A stretch of 9,922 bases of DNA, from contig WJJC01000032.1 in NCBI GenBank assembly GCA_014729945.1, forward strand, positions 1-9,922, written 5' to 3'. The notes beneath the pieces were generated by a model. It was not told the origin of the DNA, did no database searches, and was given only the letters and a program-made list of their open reading frames with translations. The number at the start of each line of letters is the position of its first letter. Within the stretch, counting starts at the first letter, position 1. Below are positions 7,664-9,922 of this stretch, one piece after another. This DNA comes from Candidatus Bathyarchaeota archaeon. Lineage in GTDB: Archaea; Thermoproteota; Bathyarchaeia; TCS64. The position numbers and the translations under genes were made by a program.

Positions 7664-7672
7664 AACAAATTA

Positions 7673-8389
7673 TTAATCAACATCCAAGATCCTGAAACTA
7701 GCCTTAACGACATCCAAGGCTCTTTCCTCCCCCATATACATAACAGGTTTTCCCAAAACACTAGCTAGGACACAACCAGACACACTAGAAGATAAAGAGC
7801 CTAAACAATCCTGAAACCTATTAAAACTGGTATCTAATCGAGGCTGATTAAACTCAACCACAACACGATCACCGCGTACAACTGAACGAACACTCTCCAC
7901 TAATTCTAAATAATCAACTAGTATATACACGAGACTATCCTCTAAACCAGCTTCTACACCTAATTCAGCAAGCCTAATCACCTCTCCACCAGGTGGAAAA
8001 AGGATTAAACCATCAACGCCTGAAAAACGAGTTACTACCCTGATAGGAGCCCTCATAATACTTGATCCATCAAAATCTTCGTTACCCAAGGGTATAAAAC
8101 AATACACTCTTTCATCACGAGGAGGAAGATAAACTCCATGTCTACTAGCATCAAACTCTTCAAGAATGGCTTCAATATTAACAGCAGCTGCCTCAACTAA
8201 AGCACGGACCCCCTCACCAGGTACAGCTCTACTGGGCACTAACAACGCGGTAGCCCCAAGAATTATCGAGGCGAGTCCTATACTTGTGAAAGTTACATCC
8301 TGCAAAATCCAGTGACTAAAAACACCAAAGGAACATCCAAAGACTAAGAAGATTATTCCAGCTCGGGTATATCTATCCATGTTACTCAT
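7673..8389 (-). CDS. Two-helix membrane protein with uncharacterised cytoplasmic domain
   Basis: A 238-aa protein, last gene of the upstream operon. Two membrane helices near the N-terminus (about 9-29 and 34-51) form a hairpin, and the remaining 185 residues form a soluble alpha/beta domain that should be cytoplasmic; it contains no N-glycosylation sequon. Features of the domain are a helix with VNIEAILEEFD (70-80), the segment GVYLPPRDERVYCFIPLG (85-102), DGLILFPPGGEVIRLAELG (126-144), and near the end GCVLASVLGKPVMYMGEE (205-222). I do not recognise an established function; related proteins occur, to my knowledge, in archaeal clusters with DUF1616. The ATG at 8389 shares a base with the upstream stop (TGATG) and has a GGAGG 7 bases before it, so a longer reading from 8506, which would add 39 residues overlapping the upstream gene, is unlikely. 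Confidence 0.78.
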   Translation of the reverse strand: MSNMDRYTRAGIIFLVFGCSFGVFSHWILQDVTFTSIGLASIILGATALLVPSRAVPGEGVRALVEAAAVNIEAILEEFDASRHGVYLPPRDERVYCFIPLGNEDFDGSSIMRAPIRVVTRFSGVDGLILFPPGGEVIRLAELGVEAGLEDSLVYILVDYLELVESVRSVVRGDRVVVEFNQPRLDTSFNRFQDCLGSLSSSVSGCVLASVLGKPVMYMGEERALDVVKASFRILDVD

Positions 8390-9051
8390 CAAGATGCCTC
8401 CAAACCCAATAAGTGATATGCATACTTTCTGTAAACACCGACACAAGTTAATAAAATCGTTAATAGACTTAGACCAGCATAGATGGGATTTAATCGTATG
8501 CCCCAAGGAGTATAATTCAAGACTAATCCAACTAGAGGAACTAGAGCTAGACTTAACCCAACGCCGAGAGCAAAACGCTCTAAATCCTCTAATTCTTCAC
8601 GTTTCGGATAAAGTGCCTCAATAAAAACAGCGCCGGGAATATAGAGGACATATATGGCTCCAAATATATATCGAAGATAAATCCATGGCTCAACCTGAGG
8701 TAAAACATAAACGCTTAACGTTGACACAAATAGGAATAATAGTACACTCCAAGCCCACATAGAGTACCAAGAGAAAAGATAAGTTACAAAATTACGTGGA
8801 GGATCAGCGTCAATTAGTCTAATTAGCTCATACTTATCCCCATAATACAATATGCGTGATGCCTCAACTTCACTAAACCCCTCAGTTTTCAAAACATTCA
8901 TCAACTTGTTAAGTGAAGCCCCCTCTGCGTTAACTAGGATATTTGAAGCCGAGTCAGGGAGTTCATACTCTGGCTCAAAATCCTCTTCTGATTCCTCAAG
9001 TTCCTCTTCCGATACCTCAAGGAACTCTCTTATTCGGTCCATCCAATTCAT
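8389..9051 (-). CDS. DUF1616 N-terminal membrane part, encoded alone
   Basis: A 220-aa protein matching the N-terminal, membrane-embedded portion of DUF1616 archaeal proteins. An acidic cytoplasmic N-terminus (about 11-30, many Glu) and a small helical domain (about 36-85) precede four membrane helices (about 96-117, 123-145, 161-178, 187-207). The stretch FALGVGLSLALVPLVGLVLN followed by YTPWGIRL (160-187) is the most characteristic DUF1616 segment. In usual DUF1616 proteins a periplasmic/extracellular beta domain follows the last helix in the same chain; here the chain ends soon after it, and that domain is encoded by the preceding gene. The ATG at 9051 was chosen because it follows the upstream stop by one base (TAAGATG) with GGAG about 10 bases before it; the ATG at 9072 overlaps that gene and lacks a binding site. 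Role unknown; presumed membrane core of the assembly. Confidence 0.82.
   Translation of the reverse strand: MNWMDRIREFLEVSEEELEESEEDFEPEYELPDSASNILVNAEGASLNKLMNVLKTEGFSEVEASRILYYGDKYELIRLIDADPPRNFVTYLFSWYSMWAWSVLLFLFVSTLSVYVLPQVEPWIYLRYIFGAIYVLYIPGAVFIEALYPKREELEDLERFALGVGLSLALVPLVGLVLNYTPWGIRLNPIYAGLSLLTILLTCVGVYRKYAYHLLGLEAS
8397..8401 (-). promoter_or_regulatory. Shine-Dalgarno that fixes the start at 8389
   Basis: GGAGG on the minus strand with a 7-base spacer to ATG at 8389, inside the 3' end of the DUF1616 N-terminal gene. The spacing is identical to that before the DUF4350 gene. It argues against the longer reading from 8506. Confidence 0.65.
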
Positions 9052-9052
9052 C

Positions 9053-9538
9053 TTAACCAGTCTCCGTGACATTCAACCAAAGCTGGTTCCATCTCTCATG
9101 ATACTCCCAATCACCCAGATCTGGGTTAAACCTATGCATCTCAAATACAAGTCGCGTATTCAGTCCTGGTTCAGGTATACTCAAAACTATGGGCATAGTC
9201 ACATTGCTCTCATCAACTAGAACTTTATCATAACTGGTTAATACAGGTGCACCATATGGCTCAGTATCACTCACATTCAAATCACGGCTGCCTTGTTTAA
9301 CATAAACTCTATAATACTGAACACTGCCCATGTGGTTACCTAGATACAAATATAGATCAAATTCTTCACCTACATCTAACTCGCGGGGGTAATCACCGAT
9401 TTTTTTCTCAGGACCAAGAATACCCAACTCGCTAAAGGGCTCAACAATTCTATCAGCGAAAAAAGCTTGAAACACAGTAAATCCAGCTATAACTAGTAGC
9501 AAGCCTACAATCACTGTTTTAATATCCTCGTCAATCAT
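9053..9538 (-). CDS. Extracellular DUF1616 C-terminal domain, encoded alone
   Basis: A 161-aa protein with one N-terminal membrane anchor (about 8-27) and an extracellular beta-sandwich-like domain. The segment FSELGILGPEKKIGDYPREL followed by DVGEE (35-59) and the end LWLNVTE (153-159) match the C-terminal domain of DUF1616 proteins, where a FYILGP-like motif and a basic PREL-like motif precede an Ig-like fold. Three N-glycosylation sequons lie in the domain (N88, N112, N156), consistent with an outside location. The ATG overlaps the preceding stop as ATGA; a GGGAGGG lies 12 bases upstream, rather far but probably functional. Together with the next gene it would reconstitute a whole DUF1616 protein, but with the two halves in reversed gene order. 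Confidence 0.8.
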   Translation of the reverse strand: MIDEDIKTVIVGLLLVIAGFTVFQAFFADRIVEPFSELGILGPEKKIGDYPRELDVGEEFDLYLYLGNHMGSVQYYRVYVKQGSRDLNVSDTEPYGAPVLTSYDKVLVDESNVTMPIVLSIPEPGLNTRLVFEMHRFNPDLGDWEYHERWNQLWLNVTETG

Positions 9539-9922
9539 TGAACTACATAACCCTCCCTAGTTCTCCGCCAGAGACTCCAAAACCAATTTTCTCCATGGAG
9601 CCAGATAATAATAGCTAGAGCCAGTAAAACAAGCACTTTAACAATAGCTACTACTGCTTCATAGTTCTCTTCACGAGTGGCACTAGCTTCCAATTCCATT
9701 GATTCTAACATTATTTCATCAAATATTAGCTCGGCCTCAGAGATATTTTCTGGTTCACCGGACGCTATATAATCCAATGCGATATTGAAGTCTTCAACTA
9801 GTCCGGTTACATTAGCACCAGCTTCTTCTGCCTCTCGGATAGCCAAAAAAGCATCCATACGTTTTTCCTCCATGATTTGAGCTGAGACCAAAGGCATAAA
9901 ACAGGATACAACCAAAATAAAA
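9535..9922 (-). CDS. Secreted, tail-anchored helical protein (5' end outside window)
   Basis: Partial gene; the reading frame stays open to the right edge, so the true start probably lies beyond it. The TTG at 9915 sits within what looks like the hydrophobic core of a signal peptide (residues ending FMPLVSAQ) and is less likely as a start. After the signal comes a roughly 75-residue acidic helical ectodomain with motifs EEAGANVTGLVEDFNIAL and PENISEAELIFDEI, two sequons (NVT, NIS), then a membrane helix (VVAIVKVLVLLALAIIIWL) and a short basic cytoplasmic tail (LWRRTREGYVVQ). The positive tail fits an outside-N, inside-C topology. I know no function; the helical ectodomain resembles in style the coiled-coil region of the large DUF4129-type protein downstream. 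Its stop overlaps the next start by ATGA. Confidence 0.75.
   Translation of the reverse strand, partial: FILVVSCFMPLVSAQIMEEKRMDAFLAIREAEEAGANVTGLVEDFNIALDYIASGEPENISEAELIFDEIMLESMELEASATREENYEAVVAIVKVLVLLALAIIIWLHGENWFWSLWRRTREGYVVQ

Larger units (their letters stand above)
7389..7672. other. AT-rich intergenic region between two minus-strand operons
   Basis: This 284-base stretch has no convincing protein-coding frame. It is A-rich on the plus strand and holds a palindromic TTAATTAA core with flanking GCGT/ACGC arms (7645-7663), a TTTATAAATA box (minus strand, 7640-7631), an ATATTTAG box (minus strand, 7503-7496), several short minus-strand T-runs, and two similar segments GATAGAGAAAAA (near 7485) and GATACAGAGAAAAA (near 7593). 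It likely holds the end of the upstream operon and the promoter of the downstream one. A small RNA cannot be excluded, but no C/D box pair or tRNA-like fold was found by eye. Confidence 0.6.

Noticed and set aside
7645..7668. Palindromic element as a mobile-element end or attachment site
   Set aside because: There is no integrase, transposase or target duplication nearby, and its position just after a stop with T-runs fits termination better.
8390..8506. N-terminal extension of the 238-aa membrane protein
   Set aside because: It would overlap 39 codons of the DUF1616 gene with Cys- and His-rich unlikely sequence, while a GGAGG with 7-base spacing marks the ATG at 8389.
8852..9220. Plus-strand reading frame of 122 aa with a Ser-rich run
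   Set aside because: It lies antisense to the two DUF1616 genes; the Ser run is just the complement of their Glu-rich codons, and there is no family resemblance.

Overview
The window reads as an archaeal chromosome segment, roughly 40% GC by eye. The archaeal call rests on several signs: AT-rich TATA-like boxes sit about 25-30 bases before leaderless starts; terminators look like T-runs; secreted parts of proteins are rich in N-glycosylation sequons; and the gene families (DUF1616, DUF4350, DUF4129 and MoxR together) are typical of archaeal genomes. I cannot place it more finely. No tRNA, rRNA, CRISPR array, transposase or phage gene was seen.

Layout from left to right. On the plus strand, 40-1545 encodes a soluble PAS-GAF histidine kinase with its own promoter. 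It converges on the minus-strand gene 1628-3160, a membrane-embedded processive family-2 glycosyltransferase with an unusual N-terminal extension of three short helical repeats. The glycosyltransferase has its own TATA box and a probably leaderless start. Everything from 3295 to the right edge is on the minus strand and falls into two tightly packed operons.

The upstream operon (right edge to 7673) encodes a secreted, tail-anchored helical protein cut by the window edge, the C-terminal extracellular domain of DUF1616 as a separate gene, the N-terminal membrane part of DUF1616 as the next gene, and a two-helix membrane protein with a cytoplasmic domain I do not recognise. A 284-base AT-rich gap with a terminator-like hairpin and promoter-like boxes follows. 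The downstream operon (7388 to 3295) encodes a small three-helix membrane protein, a large secreted protein with Ig-like domains and a DUF4129-like cytoplasmic tail, a DUF4350 protein and a MoxR AAA+ ATPase. Stops and starts overlap or lie 1 base apart at every junction inside the operons, so translation is probably coupled.

Inferred joint role: the two operons together look like one envelope-spanning assembly. Its N-glycosylated ectodomains are on the outside, small integral membrane subunits sit in the bilayer, and a MoxR chaperone-like ATPase acts on the cytoplasmic tails. The usual MoxR partner, a DUF58/von Willebrand A protein, is not in the window. The function of such archaeal clusters is, as far as I know, undetermined. 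The split and order-swapped DUF1616, the absence of DUF58 and the repeat-bearing glycosyltransferase are the points most worth following up.
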